DNA of 64,000 nt from Eumeta japonica. Lineage: Eukaryota > Arthropoda > Insecta > Lepidoptera > Psychidae. The stretch spans positions 682,001 through 746,000 of the forward strand of contig BGZK01000095.1 in the NCBI GenBank assembly GCA_005406025.1. Reading direction: 5' to 3'. The notes beneath the pieces were generated by a model, which did not search any database, was not told the origin of the DNA, and saw nothing but the letters and a program-made list of their open reading frames with translations. Below are positions 10,621-24,165 of the stretch, one piece after another. Numbering within the stretch: position 1 is the first letter of the stretch; each line of letters starts with the position of its first letter. Both the position numbers and the translations under genes were made by a program.

Positions 10621-13600
10621 GGTGCTTGCTAGGATGTACGTTAGCGACCATTTAGTCAGTGCATGCTTATCTAACATATCCGAAATATATTTTTCTAATA
10701 TACATCTGCCGAGATGAGGTTGAAATTTTTATGAAAAATTTATGCTTGGTCAGATCCAGTTTCTTAATCCACGGTTTTAGTAAATAATCCGCTGTAGTTT
10801 AGTGATGTAATTATGTGTATTTATCAAAGATCATTAGAGAGCAGTTGATACGTCATTTTACTTTGCCTTCAAGATTCGCAGTTAAATTTCAAATTGTGGG
10901 TTCAGCACAGTGAAACTGTATTCCATATAATATTTTTCTTTCTAGCAGGTCAACCAGTACTATCTATTATCTATGATCTTTTGAAGTTCTGAGCGGAATG
11001 TACAAGATTATTTTCACTGATTTCACTCTTCCTGCAGGTCGAACGATGGTTTCGGTTATTGTTTTTAATTTTTGTTTCAAAATTCACGGCTTTAATATTT
11101 ATCTCAATTAATTATTCGAAAACATGAACATCGAAATACTTTCGAGTTTAGTCAGTGGTAATGTTTAATGGAAAATGTTTATTGGAATATTCATTGAATT
11201 TAATGCAATTATAAGCGTTTATGTTTAAGACTCATCTATTTTTATGAATGTATGGGCGTCTCTGCCATCCTTAGACTTTTCAATTAGTGACTGTCATTAT
11301 AATTTATTTTTTATATTATTATTATCAAAATAATTATTCGCGATTTCCATTTTCCATGGGGGCTCGCGTGTTGCGTACGAGAGCCTTTGTGTTTTTGTAA
11401 AAACCTCGCGTCGCGGCAAACGTGTATGCCTGCAATTCTTTGTGTTCAGGAATCGTCACCGGTCCACTAGGCAATTAGCATGTAGGTACGCCGGCGGGCG
11501 GGCGGTCGGATATCGGCAGATCTATTCTGATATATTTTTAATACACGTTTAAGGTGAGATTATATCGAAATGCAGTTGAGGTGTAAGTTTAAAACTCGTA
11601 TTCCATTCGTTTACAAATCACAAGCAAAAAGTAATCATAAAAGAGCTGCTTGGTAGCAAACACATGCGTAGCAATTATGCTTAATGTGACTTGTACCCGT
11701 AATGAAAAGACAATAATCACATAGAGCTTATTACAGTTTTCGATTATGCATGAAATTTCCTCGTAAAACTACTTAGGAAATATACCTATGCTACTTGACT
11801 CACTTGGGGAAGAAATCACAAAACTTCGTCACGCAGTCAGAGAAATCTAGGGTTTATTCGAGCTATATTCAAATTATGGCATGCAGCGTTCAACGCTTTT
11901 TAAACTTAAAGGTGGCAACACTAACGCACATATGCCGACGCCGGCTGATTTAAAACGGACTTTTTGTACTCGGTCAGCAGTAGAGTGCTTATATAGTATC
12001 CTGTTTGTAATAAAACGGTAAGTTCCTGTTACAATATGTTTTTACATAAGTTTTTCTTCTTGATCATATCAACTTTCTGTTTGCGAAAAATGATTTAAAA
12101 CCATATTTATGAATTACTACATGAAAACGGTTGCGGTTGGTTACCGAAAGAGGGGAGGGGGCAAAAAATTATAAAATATGAGTCACGTAGTACAGGTGTG
12201 TTCCCTTAGCGAAATTAATATTTGCTAATATTTTATAGCATTTTTTGGCAGATACCTATCATACAACTTTGTAATTTAAGTTTTCTTTTTTTTAATTTTT
12301 CCCACCATAGACTTTATGATTTAAGAAAAAGTAAAATGGATAAAGGAAAATACTGATCAAAAATACCTAATGAATTCTCATCGATTTTTCAATCTACCGC
12401 AACATTGGAATACAAAGTACAACAGTATCAATATTTATTTATTTAATATTCATTTATATATTTGTATAGATCAATAGAAAATTTGAAATGCAATAAAAAA
12501 ATATTATTAAAGATACAGACAGATACATATAACCAATACATGATCTTACATTAAACACGTAATGCATTACAAAAAAAAATCTCAACCCTGTTTAAAGAAC
12601 TTTTCTGCATTTCAAGAATGTTTTCTTACAATATATAATTTTTAAGATAAATATTCTTGCAATTCTCACACTGTTCGTTTAATATTCAGTCTATGAATCT
12701 TTGTCCTGACTCCTTTTACAACCTCCGTTTGTTTCAGTTACTGCAAGTTACGTGTAGGATAAAGATACATTATTCTGGTTTATGGGTCCTTCGTGGGCTT
12801 TCATGAAACTCACCTTTATTTTTCAGTTCATTTGAAATTCGGTTTTGTCTGTTTCGTAATTAATAATCTCTGTACTTGATGATATTTAAATATGAAATAA
12901 AAGCGCTTACTTAGATAGTTTTGTGTTATGTTATGATAGTTATGGGGACAGTTTCTGAAAAATAATGTACCTTACGTATTAAAGTTAAAGAAATGGTTTA
13001 AGTGGATTTTAAAAACGATATTATTTCGATTTTTGTTTAATAAAAACTTGTATAAACATGAGTTTATACAAGTATCATTTAAAATGGGCTCAACGATTCT
13101 TAATACAATTGCTATGGAATAGTGATGAAAAAAAATCTTTCTACGTAAATTCGCTTGACTCGTAAAATGGTTTACTCGTTTGGCGCTCATATGGATCCGG
13201 AGTTGAGAGCGAGGTCGGAACTAAAAATGGCGGTGAAACTGAAAAAAAAACTTGACCTACATTTAGGTACGGTGGCAAAGCTCAATAATCGTTGAAGCTA
13301 AAGTAAAAGATTGATATAGTAGTCCCTCCGACCAATAACTTCTATTCAAGGTTGAACCAACACTTTCCGGCAAACTCTGAAAAAGTTTCTACTTTCGGCT
13401 GTTGGTCGTTTTCTTTTGTTTGTATAAGTTTACTTTGTCTTTGATCCTAAGGTTTTTGTCAGTTTTAGAAATAACCTAGTGATATAAGGGAAAATATATA
13501 ATAAATCTGTTTTGTTATTCGATTGGATTCCGTTATGTAGAAGTACAACCACTTTGCTAATGACCGGCTTGTGCTGAAATAGCATAATACATAATATTAT

Positions 13601-14460
13601 TGACAGTTAGTATAACATAAAATTACCCTATGGATATTAAGATTTAAATCATTTTGATATATAAATAGTATTTGGACAATAGAATTGGTCGATATTAAAA
13701 ATAAAGAAAATAGGAGAAATAATAATTGAAATAGAAATATAAACAATATAATATAGACAATATATAATAGAAAGACCCTGCAACATCTACGTTTTATTTC
13801 TTTAAGACGAAGGGAATATTTTAAGTTTCTTCTTTCCATGACTCAACTAAAATAAAATAATTCCAAACAGACTAAGATTTTGTACTTCGGGTTTCTATTT
13901 TTTAAATTTGCTTCATTTTCAATAATAGTTCACGTCATATAATTTCAATACGTCATTATAATTATTTAATCCACGTTCGTGAGGCAATTTCATCTTACGA
14001 AAAGTGAGTGAAATATCTGACGATAACTCCTTTCCAATTCAATTGTATGAAACTATTATTGAATATAATACTATTACAAAAAGAAATAACTCTCTTAAAC
14101 GTTCTGCCCGTGGATATTAATCCTATGAATATTAGAAAATGCATAATACACTTTTTAATTATTATTATATTCGGTTAATGATGATTTTAAACTTATATAC
14201 TAGGGTATATTTTGTATATCTACAGAGACTTTAGTTAACAAGCACATATACTTTAAACGAATCCGTAAACTTATTCGTTGAATAGACGTGTAAAAACAGT
14301 TTATTTTATTTTCTTAGTAAATTGTTTATATTATTGTTACTTAAACAATGTTTCTACTTTGAAAATAGTAATATGCACATTGTTATACGTGTGTTGTTGT
14401 TTTTTGATTTCAATAACAATATGCTTTAATTACAAACAGTATTATCTCATAAATGACCAT
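10621..14460. other. No gene seen; one hairpin and a GC-rich patch
   Basis: Mostly AT-rich with no supported exon. A GC-richer island at 11340-11540 (ACGCCGGCGGGCGGGCGG core) has no readable exon beyond a 14-codon ATG frame. Open frames at 12972-13190 and 13597-13839 look like chance frames in low-complexity DNA. Confidence 0.4.
13046..13073. repeat. Perfect 12-bp hairpin
   Basis: ACTTGTATAAAC and GTTTATACAAGT are perfect inverted copies separated by ATGA. No terminator-like function is implied in this eukaryotic context. Confidence 0.8.
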
Positions 14461-14461
14461 A

Positions 14462-14575
14462 ACAAAGCTAGGTAGTGCTTGTTATATTATGGATTGAAAT
14501 AAAAAAAAAAACGGACCAACGTTTGATTCCTGCGGCACACCACTGTGTACTACAATCGTCGATAATTTAAAATGC
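14462..14575 (-). pseudogene. LINE reverse transcriptase core motif fragment
   Basis: The minus strand reads HSGVPQESNVGPFFFLF. This is the SGVPQGS-LGPLLF motif of non-LTR reverse transcriptases, with the central Gly changed to Glu. A stop follows a few codons later. Flanking sequence does not extend the similarity clearly, so this is a short remnant. Confidence 0.6.
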
Positions 14576-15144
14576 GATTTGTTCAGCGCTCAGTTCATCA
14601 CTCCTTAGTCGCACAGTCGTTATTCTATATCCTTTGTAATTTTAGTAACATAGCGCTACAAGTAAAAGAAACGACTTACATAGTCTTTTCTTATATTTAT
14701 TTTGGATAGTAATATGCAAAAAAACTCATATCTCGTATAGATCCAATATCTCGATTTCTGATCTGCTGACGCGATTCGCGGAGGTAGGGGGCGCTGACAA
14801 AAGCCATCAGTCTTTTTACGAGATACACGACGACAGCGCGCGCGAAATCTAATGAAAACTCGCTTTGCTTATTGCAAACAAGATTGTTTACATTACGTTG
14901 TGCTAGATTTTTTTTTGTTTTGATTCAAGAGATTCCATGTGAGACTAATATTAGGCGTTCTCGTTTATAAATTGATGTAGGATATTGTAATAAAACTTAG
15001 TAGTCTCGAGATAAATATAATAAACTTATACTTAATGTTTCAGATAAGCATAAATTGTGTTTAATGTTAATAATTTTGGAAAAAGAATGGTGTCACTAAT
15101 TGTTTTTTTTATTTAATAGTATATAAATCGATATGATAATATTA

Positions 15145-15345
15145 TAATATAAATTCACGCCTATTTCCTATAAGGGAAGGCAGAGACTATTAATTTTTAT
15201 ATGGTTCGATCTTCGTATAGCTTCGCTGACATTCATCAATCTTTTCATGCAAGCTCGTCGGTTTCGGGTGCTTAAAATTTGGTCTTTTATGCCACCTAAT
15301 ATGCCACTAATTTTGTCTGCCGAAACAGAACAATACCGTCGGATG
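15145..15345 (-). pseudogene. 3' terminal fragment of the same LINE family as at 1.0 kb
   Basis: The plus-strand text ACGCCTATTTCC...AGGCAGAGACTA...GGTTCGATCTTCG aligns with 1024-1110. On the minus strand it gives MKRLMNVSEAIRRSN followed by an altered end, which matches the (M)NV-EA C-terminus of the LINE ORF2 with a small deletion. Confidence 0.6.
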
Positions 15346-18300
15346 AGCTTTTGTACTATCGACTGATGGTCGAACAGCTTAATTTGTTTTCACCTCAATT
15401 ATTTAATATAAGGATGAATTATTGTTTTATAAATCTATCCAAATGCATTCCATTATGGTGAAATGAAATATATGCAATATTTTTCTTTTCTTGTTTTGGA
15501 TTCTTTAGTTTATACGAAGATTAATTTCGGAATACAATGGAATTTACTGCAGGTATCTCACGTAGTGGACAAGGTGGCGCAAAAAAAAAAATCCACTACA
15601 TTTTTCTTCACGTCTCTTATGGGAATGAGAGACTTTATGATGTTTTAATAGTCCTCTCTAAAATTGAGCTCAAACAAAATTTTTAGGGATAATTCGCAAA
15701 TTTTAAAAATTCCAAAAAATATTCAAAATTCGAATTATTAATTTTTTTCGTTACGGTAACATTTTGTACACCACTAAAAAAAAAATAGTTTCTCAAATTT
15801 TTAGTTCATAATATTCAGGTCGCTCATATATTTTTTTTAAATCTCCAAATGCATTGTCTTTGATGTTTTCGAGACTGTAAAATTTTGTTATTGAGAATTG
15901 ATTTATATTTTTACATTCAGTTACTGTGTATGGTGTATTATTATCTATCAACTTAATAATTTAAAGTAAAAATCGTTGTAGGTCAAATTTTCAGGAAATC
16001 TACAACAGTTTCAGTAAAATCCTTGTGAATTTCGCAAATCTGATTCACATGTACATATACACACACATACACATACACACATGCACCCACACACACGTGA
16101 CCAGGTACGGGTATTCTTCTGTAAATATGGGAAAAGTTCCTAGGAATTCGAAGCGTTAAATTTTATGAAAATTTTCAATACTTCTCAGCGGAAAGTTAAA
16201 ATTTGATAGAACCAAATTTAATTATCGTCGTAGGGAAATTCAGATTTTAATAATATTATGTGTGAACATAAGGTTTATATTAATATTTAACCCCATTATT
16301 CACATATGTACAAACACATATATTGCATTATACAACTTCGTTTATAAACATTGAATTGGGTTAAAAGACTTCGTAACTTTATCAACTGTTATAAAATGAT
16401 TTTAACACTTGTCGAAAATCCGATGTATATTTTATTGTTTAACAGTCTTAGATGTAGTGTTTAAGATATATTTTCAGAAGTTGTGGAAGATCGTACGCAA
16501 GGAAGCATTGATTCAAATAATAGGTCATAAATTTAAGTGTTAAATTCAACATTACCTTATCAATTGAAATTCAACAATTATCAATTGAATTGTCGAATTT
16601 AAATTTTTAAGGTGACATCTGGGACTTGGACACCGAAAAAGTGGATGTTCACAAATGGATGTTAACACGTTGTGTTAGTTATTTTCCAAGTTCATCATGA
16701 AATCTACAATAAAATATTACAAACAATCATATGTAATTGTTAATGACATTTGTCTCATCATATGTTGACTAGGTAACATGAACTCAAGTATTATAACAAG
16801 GATATTAACTTCCAATGCAAATATTGGAATTTCAAGTATGATTTTTTTTTCAACATTAATTTAGTGTTAATAATGTTTTAAATTTTACATTTTGTAATTG
16901 TACAAATATAAAAAAAAAGGTTTTAATTTTTGATTGTAGATTGGCTGATGAAGTTGGGAAATAAACTAAAGAAACCTTGCGTTATTAATAATTTAACATT
17001 CAATATTTTGATTCCAAATTCCAGATATTAGCCTTATCAATTTACGTATAACAAATTTATTATTCATCGCGAACGAATTTCTAAGAAAACGCTCTCTTAT
17101 TTCTAAACAAAAAGATTATTCCGTCGGTTCATATTTCTCATTACCTCTTAAAGTAGCTATTCAGTATTACTAAATATATACGAATGAATGTATTCAAAGT
17201 GTTTGTGATGGTTTCTTCGCTTGGAAGAAATGTGGGAACGTCAGGAACAGACTCTCATTCAAATGAAATATTACATATAGAGCGGAAGGGCCGCTGTGAA
17301 TCTCGTTAAGGGAGGAAAAATTTTTCTCTCAACATATCACCATTTCTACTGACACAAAGCTATTTAGATGCCGAGCCGAACTAAGTTATCGCTTGATGCA
17401 GACGTATTGTGTATCAGAGTTCTCGCCAGGTTTTTTTTTTGTATATTATTTTACTTATGTTTGATTTTCTGAACATGAATCTTAAGTTCTAATTTATAGC
17501 TTTTCTTTTTGAAAACTCGTACATACATACACTTACACTTGTACTCCACAGGGGTCACTAGATAACATAGATATGAGTATACTCTTTTACTTCACTGAAA
17601 TTCATAAAAAAATCTTGCTGGTTCGGCGGTTTTGTATGTATACCTATATGTAAGATGATGTATGATGTATGAGACGCTATAAAAAAAGCATAAAAGTGTT
17701 TGATGTGAATTCAAGCACTCAGAAAATCTAAAGTTAGATTTATTTTTTGAAATGAACGTCATAATATTTACATTTTGCAACCAGAATTTTTTTAATACAG
17801 TGTTTAAATTGCTCAATGTTCGATAGTCAAACGAAAATGAAAGGTTATAATAAAAGATGTATATAAATATTATATAGATTTGTATCTCAGAAATGGCCCT
17901 AAAGATTTAGATGTAAATTTCTACTTTGCTGTACATTTTATTTTCAAGTTTACCTTCCCTAGAAAAATTAGGTATTTTTTAACCTTTGCTTTATAACGCC
18001 GTGTAAAAAGATTTTTGAGGTCATTACATTGTTGTTATAGTATTAGTTCTACAATAACAAATAGCACTACATGACGTAAACTATAGGTGGTTCTAAGTAA
18101 ATAAAATAGGTAGGTCAGTTTCGGTGTATATTACGCAGCTGAATACTGCTGCGGAAAACTCGAAGGGCTCCGAGCCAAGTTCGGTTGTCCAGGTATTATT
18201 TGTGGTATCAGCAGGTACGTTACATGGGTACTTTTAATTTTACTTAACATATTAAGCTGTAATTTAAGACGATTGTGTTCGACTCAGCGATCTGTTATTC

Positions 18301-18530
18301 AGATCAGTACAATATGTACCTGACCTGTATACATATCAAATATAATTCTTTTTCAAGAGTTTAAATAGGAGGGAATATAAAATATATTCGAAATAAAATA
18401 CACAATTTTCATAGCTGATCTACCTTAGCTATATCAGGGTAGCTCTAGATACGTTTTCCTAGCTTCCTACTGTTTACGCCATATCTCATTCCCTAAAATA
18501 GAATCTTTCCTTATGAAATAGCGAACAGAC
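15346..18530. other. No gene seen
   Basis: AT-rich with scattered simple repeats. The 61-codon frame at 15463-15648 and the 74-codon minus frame at 17592-17816 lack any recognisable feature. A GTAGTGGA / TCCACTAC inverted pair flanks an A-run at 15552-15600. Confidence 0.4.
16046..16102. repeat. (CA)n-type microsatellite
   Basis: Imperfect CA and ACAT repeats (ACATATACACACACATACAC...) run about 55 bp. Confidence 0.8.
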
Positions 18531-18539
18531 TTTGACAGC

Positions 18540-18805
18540 AGGCGAATCGAGTGCGGGAAGCGACGTCAGATTTTTGACGTATGTCGGCGAACGCGGGACT
18601 AACGCACGACACTGTGCGCGTAAATGGTCAAATCCTACAGAGTAGGTTAAACCAACCATAAGTATAATTAACAGTGGAAGTGAAAGTGAAGTGAATTACG
18701 AACCACTGGGAGATTGAGGTCACGCGCCGGGACCGTTAGGATGAACGCCGGCGCGAAGATAAGCCTTGCGGACTGACGATTATCTCTGCCGCCCGGGCGT
18801 GTACA
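18540..18805. promoter_or_regulatory. GC/CpG-rich island, candidate promoter or non-coding first exon
   Basis: The stretch stands out from its AT-rich surroundings, with many CpGs (GTGCGGGAAGCGACG, GGCGAACGCGGGAC, GCGCCGGGACCG, GCCGCCCGGGCG). A GTGGAAGTGAAAGTGAAGTG run resembles lepidopteran 5' UTR sequence, and an ATG at 18741 opens only 11 codons. On the minus strand about 49 codons are open without a recognisable motif. It could be the 5' end of a gene reading right, an enhancer, or an old repeat. Confidence 0.3.
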
Positions 18806-19090
18806 CATGCTTTTGCGTTATATACGACTTCCGATTCAAATACGAATGTTGTTTCAGATTAGAATATTCTGAAAGAATAATAGGTATCGACGACGTTCAA
18901 TAGATAAAAATTATTATTGTCGCTTATGTTAACCCTGTAGAAGCATGTACAGTAGACAAATAAGTGGGTTATGAGTCAATTAGTGCAAGCTAGAACACAT
19001 TATGGCAGATCTTGACGTCCTGTAGTGCCTCTTGATTGAGCGCGTGGACTACTGTAGTTTGTACACTAAGAAAATACCACATTGGGATAG

Positions 19091-19610
19091 CTATCGCATA
19101 TCGTAGGGTTTCGTCAAAGATGCCAAAAGGCGATGGGAATTTAATAGCAAGCCTGTTGTATTATTAAAGTCATATTTTGATGTTAGAGTATTTGTCAGAC
19201 AGCAAGATTTATCAACAAGTTTTAGTACATCCTTGCCGAGTCTTATTGGCTGTGCTTCATGATCATGAATGTTTAAGCACATCACCTCCGTTTTATTGAT
19301 ATTGATCTTCAGATCAATCTTGAAGCAAGTTTGAGGAGAATGTGACATCGGGCGCTGAAGTTCTTTCGACGATTCTGTTAAAAAGGACAGGTCTTTGGCA
19401 TACAAAATCTCAGTGATCATCGTGTACGACACTTAGATATGCGCTTTAAGCCTGGATCGATTGAAAAATCTCCGTCCGCGCTAAATGAAATGCGAACACG
19501 TTCAAGAATATTATGTAGAACTTCCTTGACTACCACCGCAAAGTACAACCCAAAAAATGTGGGTGCTAAAACACATCTTTCTTTCGCAGGAAATTGGGAA
19601 TTATCCTAAC
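19091..19610 (-). pseudogene. LINE reverse transcriptase palm-domain remnant
   Basis: The minus strand first shows ERCVLAPTFFGLYFAVVV, equivalent to the (VKQG)CVLAP-LF motif, then ISFSADGDFSIDPGLKR. After a frameshift it continues as EILYAKDLSFLTESSKELQ, where the catalytic (F/Y)ADD box reads YAKD, so one catalytic Asp is Lys. DLKININKTEVMC and KLVDKSCCL (usually KFCYLGS) follow. The open 113-codon frame at 19091-19432 covers only the second half. This is a dead copy of an endonuclease/RT-type LINE. Upstream parts on the minus strand, above 19610, are too decayed to read. Confidence 0.75.
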
Positions 19611-19924
19611 TGGTTTCCGTTTACATTAACACAGTATCGTATACTGTTATGCTGGAGTATTAAAAGTTACACGAACTTTGTCGAGCATCTCAGCTCCTGA
19701 AGCACTATTTGGAAGGCTCTCTCTAAGTAAAAAAAGCATAGGTACAACTTTTTTCTTGCAGTTGACGTATAGAAATATTGCTGGTAGGTACTCTCAAAAA
19801 AATCTTTCCAAGGGCTGACAATTATGAGATACCCCAGCAAAAATCACAGCTTTAACAGTCACTTTTGTTCTTTTTGTCGAAATCATGCGAGACATATTAA
19901 AAGTTTCTGGAATTCGCTCCATAA

Positions 19925-19970
19925 GAATTTTTCATTCGTATGTGAGAGGTCATATACGAATGAAAAATTC
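19925..19970. repeat. 19-bp inverted repeat with 8-nt loop
   Basis: GAATTTTTCATTCGTATGT pairs with ATATACGAATGAAAAATTC at one mismatch, around the loop GAGAGGTC. It is too short for a typical pre-miRNA. Confidence 0.8.
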
Positions 19971-21560
19971 CTACACCAATGAATCCCACTTCTCACCATG
20001 GTACTTCCGTACTTCCACAATTATCCCAGTATACGGTCAACTGCCCGTTTGTTCTGTTGCCGTTTGATGACAGATAAAAATTCATTGCACGTCAAGGCTG
20101 GTCTAGTTCAATAACGCGAGAAAGCTGAGTCAACAGGCTGATACGTAAAATAGGTATCATTCTTATACAAAAGACACAGCAAGTATTCATGTCGCGCACG
20201 AGACTTTAAGAGTTTCATACAACGCTAAGAGAAATTTGTCGCTTGTGTTTCAACACAGCGCTCAAATGTGATTATAACAACGTTTTAACTAAGGGCCGAT
20301 GAATCTATAGAAAAATAAAGTAGGTATTTATCTTACTCGATATGGCCAGTTTTATTTTGGACTTAGAAATCAACAGAGTTTTGATTTTAACATTTTAGTT
20401 TGTTATCTTTTAATGACATTCATAAATTGAAAAAAAAAAGCGCATTATAAATGCATTTTAATATAACATTGATTCCTGCTTTGAACGTTGGAAACAGTTT
20501 TTCATGAATTTTTCTCACAGCATATCTGTATCACAGTAATGGTCAATATTCTGTCCTGTTTTTGTAAAAGTAGAAAGATCGTTTTCGAGCTGTATAGAAT
20601 TGTTTCTTTTGATGTATGTACATAATAAACAGATACATCCTACACAAAAAATAATTTTACCTTAAAGGATCGCATCCAAAGTTCCCGTTCTGTTTTCTCG
20701 TAATCGAAGAAATTATTTAACGGAGGACGAAAATTGACTCTAACGAAATAGTCTCCCTTACGACTGAACCATGAAAGGCTAGTCTACTTAGTGAAAAAAA
20801 AAAGTGAATTTCTTTCGGTTTCCTCTCCTGTTCGCTTGCAATTGGGTCGACTTAACCTTCGCCTAATGACGCGGGGCCCGTCGCACCGGCGAAAGAGATG
20901 TTCGACAATTTAATATAACTCGGCAGGAACATTTCTGGTAAATGTCACACGGGGAAAAATGGCCCGATGAGATTTTACGCTTTTTGTTCCTTCGTTTCGG
21001 ACGGGGAATTTTACGGCTGTGCACGCCAAAGGGACGATATTGGCTCTGCCCAATGTCCGTTGTGGATTATTTATTATTATTTTTTTTTGATATATTATCT
21101 TAAATTATCATTGAAACAGATATTAACCAGCCGCAGCCAGGAATGTCTTTTCTTACGAATTGAATTACTTTTTGTTACAAAAGTGTTTCTAATAAAACCC
21201 GATTACGGAAAAAACAACTAAAAATGCATTAAGGTGGGGGTAGGGCGTTTCATTAGAAAGTAATAATTATTAGACTGTCGTAGGTGGTGTTAACTTGTGG
21301 GCACCATTTACAATCTAAAGTTAACCATTAACTTACCGTAAAACCATTAACTTCTCAACGAAACACCTGGGTTTTTTCTACTTCTTTTAGTTGTTTACTT
21401 CTTAGTGGAGGTTTAGTTTTTAACTTTAGTTTTGATTTGTGACTTTTACCTGACCTAAGTAACGTAAAGGCATTCCGGATTGACGTAAATTAAATTAAAT
21501 TAATAAATTCCATTGCATACATATAATTGTATACATATGCGGGTGCATGTGGATATATAT
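19971..21560. other. No gene; one GC-richer island
   Basis: AT-rich except for 20830-21065, which contains TGACGCGGGGCCCGTCGCAC and GGCGAAAGAGATG. No exon was readable there; the ORF at 20967-21221 shows no domain. It may be a regulatory element. Confidence 0.35.
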
Positions 21561-21564
21561 ATCT

Positions 21565-21761
21565 GTACATATATAATGAAAATGGGTTGTTTTGTTCGCC
21601 AATCACGTTAAAACTACTAAACGTATAGACATAAGACTGGGACCATTCGATGCGGGATGATTTGGAGATGGTTCTAGGCTACTCATTTTTCGAATTCCGT
21701 AAATCTTTCGCCATTTTATTTATAAATAAAATTACCCAGCGAAGCGGGCGGGACAGCTAGT
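21565..21761 (+). mobile_element. Helitron 3' terminal fragment
   Basis: The end GCGAAGCGGGCGGGACAGCTAG, followed by T at 21761, has the CTAG|T terminus of Helitrons preceded by a GC-rich segment. The preceding text (GGGTTGTTTTGTTCGCCAAT, AAAACTACTAAACG, CTAGGCTACT) matches the non-autonomous Helitron tails common in Lepidoptera. The 5' end was not found. Confidence 0.65.
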
Positions 21762-21879
21762 ACATACATATATATATATCTCTGAATCTAAGATGTATGA
21801 AAACAGATAAACGTACGTCCTTAACCTGCGAAATTCAGAAACTTCCGTAGTTGGGTAATGAAAACTTATTTTATTTATG

Positions 21880-22235
21880 TTACTCCGTCTAGTTTTTGTC
21901 TGTCTCTTTGTCAACGAGTTGTATCTCATGAACCGTAATAGACAGATAGTTGAAATTTTCATAGAGTGTGTATTTATATCGTCGTTTTAACAACAAATAG
22001 TACAAAATAAAACAAAATTAGAAATTGAAGGGGGCTCCTATATCAGAAAAGTGTTTTTGCGCCTCATAAAATTGTGTTCGGAATATACAACTAATAGTTA
22101 TTTTGTTCTGCTGTGTGCTGATGGAAAAATATAAGTTTATTTTTTTATTAACTTTTGGAAAAAATGCAGTTATATTGGACTGTAGTACGAAAACGTTCGT
22201 GTGCGAGTTTGACTGAAATTTGGCCGGCTTTTAAA
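21880..22235 (+). repeat. Lepidopteran dispersed repeat ending in GGCCGGCTTTT
   Basis: The text starts with TTTTTGTCTGTCTC, runs through TTGTATCTCATGAACCGTAA and AGTTGAAATTTTCA, and ends CGTGTGCGAGTTTGACTG...GGCCGGCTTTT. This layout matches a widespread non-coding lepidopteran repeat class. The terminal text resembles the end of the copy at 51692-52292. No protein is encoded. Confidence 0.55.
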
Positions 22236-23612
22236 TTTTCAGAAAACTTGTTCATTACTTTAATTAATTAAAAACCGAGCCCACCCTAATCTAACCATTA
22301 ATTTTCAAGAGTCATAGTTAATAATTTATACTAGAAAAATATAGCTTATGACCATTCATAATAAAGGTCAATCAAGAAACACTTAATTAGTCTCGTTAAA
22401 AAATTATATATGCACGTATATACGTACAAAGAGTATCAAAATCATGACCCTTCTTTAGCTGTGTTCGAGTAAAAAAAGGTCAGTTTTTTTTTTGTAAACG
22501 AGGCTACTTTTGTTTATAATTATGGCATACTAATAGATATTTGGATTAAAGATTTTGTTTTATATCACGTTATCGGACATTTGTAAACAAGAAACAGGTT
22601 ACGGACTTTGTTGATTTAATTGCATAAGTTCAATTTTCTTTTATGTTTCAAAAGGCGAATAAAATTTATTTTCTAATTTTGTTGCAGGTTTCAGAATACT
22701 CCATTAATAAAGGGTTGAGTAAATACGTATATCATTATGAAATTTAAGACGCACATATATCCTTGACAGTTGATTTTGTCGTCAAAGTATTTAGCGAGAA
22801 GCTCTCGCAAGCGTTAAGTAAATGGTAACATTTGGAAAGATCGTTGCACCTCTTAGGGAAACGACACCATAAATATGTGCGAACGGCTCGTTGCTGTCTG
22901 GTATACCTTTTCACGAAGCAGGTGTTCCCTAGTTAAGCTATTAGCCGCACAGATAAAAGCTCGTTACGTTAGCTTTAACTGCATATTTGTGATTGTCATT
23001 AAACGTGTTAATGTGCAGTTTATCACAGTCGCTTTGTGGGTTAATGGGCATTAACTGATTATTGGAGTAATGATTCTTTAGAGTTTTCTTAAAAAGCGAC
23101 TGACCGGGCATTCGAATTGTAGTAGTCGATTTCCCTTAGTACGGCAATACGATCTTCGTGTTCTTATTATGCCTCTCTCTTTATCTTTGAGATTCCTTCC
23201 AGAATGCTATAAGGTTAAAATTTAGCGTGGTTCAAAGATTTGTGTCGAATATCGGGACTAAAAATCCGTAGGCTCTCTGATACGAATAATGAGGCCGCGA
23301 ACTTTAGTTCTTCAATTGATCTTAGATAATGTCAAATACGTAGAGTTGTAAGCTCGAATAGCGTCTGACACAAGGCTGCTCGAATTTTTTATACTTTCCA
23401 TGAGGAAGCTAATTTGTGCAATTCATTTTTCAATCATTACCCTTTTACATATCTATACATCTATACGTTTTCAGATCTGATTCAAAGTGAGAGCTTTCTA
23501 AATTTTGATACGTTTTACTGAACCCCATATAATGTATGTGGTTCTTGCAATACAGACTTGGAAAGTTCTTACTTACCTCTGATAGGTTAAATTTTAAGGA
23601 ATGGCCGTTTTT
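22236..23612. other. No gene seen
   Basis: AT-rich. A somewhat GC-richer patch at 22780-22940 shows no exon. The 60-codon minus frame at 23445-23627 overlaps the start of the next repeat and is not supported. Confidence 0.4.
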
Positions 23613-24165
23613 AGGTTTCCGAGCCAAAATGGTAATGACGGAACTCTTATAGTTTAGTCATGTTCGTCCGTCTGTCTGTCCATCAGTATGTCACAGGTAT
23701 TTTATTTAAAAACTTTAAGAAATATATTAATGATATTTATAGTCTAGATGTCTTGTATAAGCCGATACTTACCTGAGGAGTTAAATAACAAAAATAAATA
23801 TTTTTGGGGGGACACCATACATGTAAAAGAAATTGATTTTTTGATTTTTTTCTCGAAATATAATCGTGTGGCACACATTTCGACAGCTCTTTTTTTTTTA
23901 AATTAAGGTTTTAAGCGATTTTTTTGATTAAGCAAATAACAGCTCTGAAAGTAGCAGAAATTGTGTGCCCCCCTTTCCTTTCTAAAGCCTGCGTCCAAAA
24001 AATAAGAAAAGAAGAAGGTAAGGCTTAATAAATAGTTTCAACGAACACTATTTCAAACATGATACCGTTTTTGAGTATTTACCGAAAAACTGCGCTTCTC
24101 AACAAAAGAACGTAAGTGCCATGAACATATGCTCTTTTTGCTAATGCTTTTTAATTTAGTCTAAA
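23613..24165 (+). repeat. Dispersed repeat, family shared with 51692-52292
   Basis: It begins GGTTTCCGAGCCAAAATGG, then CTTATAGTTTAGTCATG, CGTCCGTCTGTCTGTC and GTATGTCACAG. It shares GGGGGGACACCATACATGTA and the CGTTTTTGAGTATTTACCG...CTTCTCAACAAA block with the reverse complement of 51692-52292. The two copies are in opposite orientation. The right part decays after about 24165. It is non-coding. Confidence 0.75.

Noticed and set aside
10514..10717. 67-codon ORF at the array end
   Set aside because: Generated by the tandem repeat; the period is not a multiple of three.
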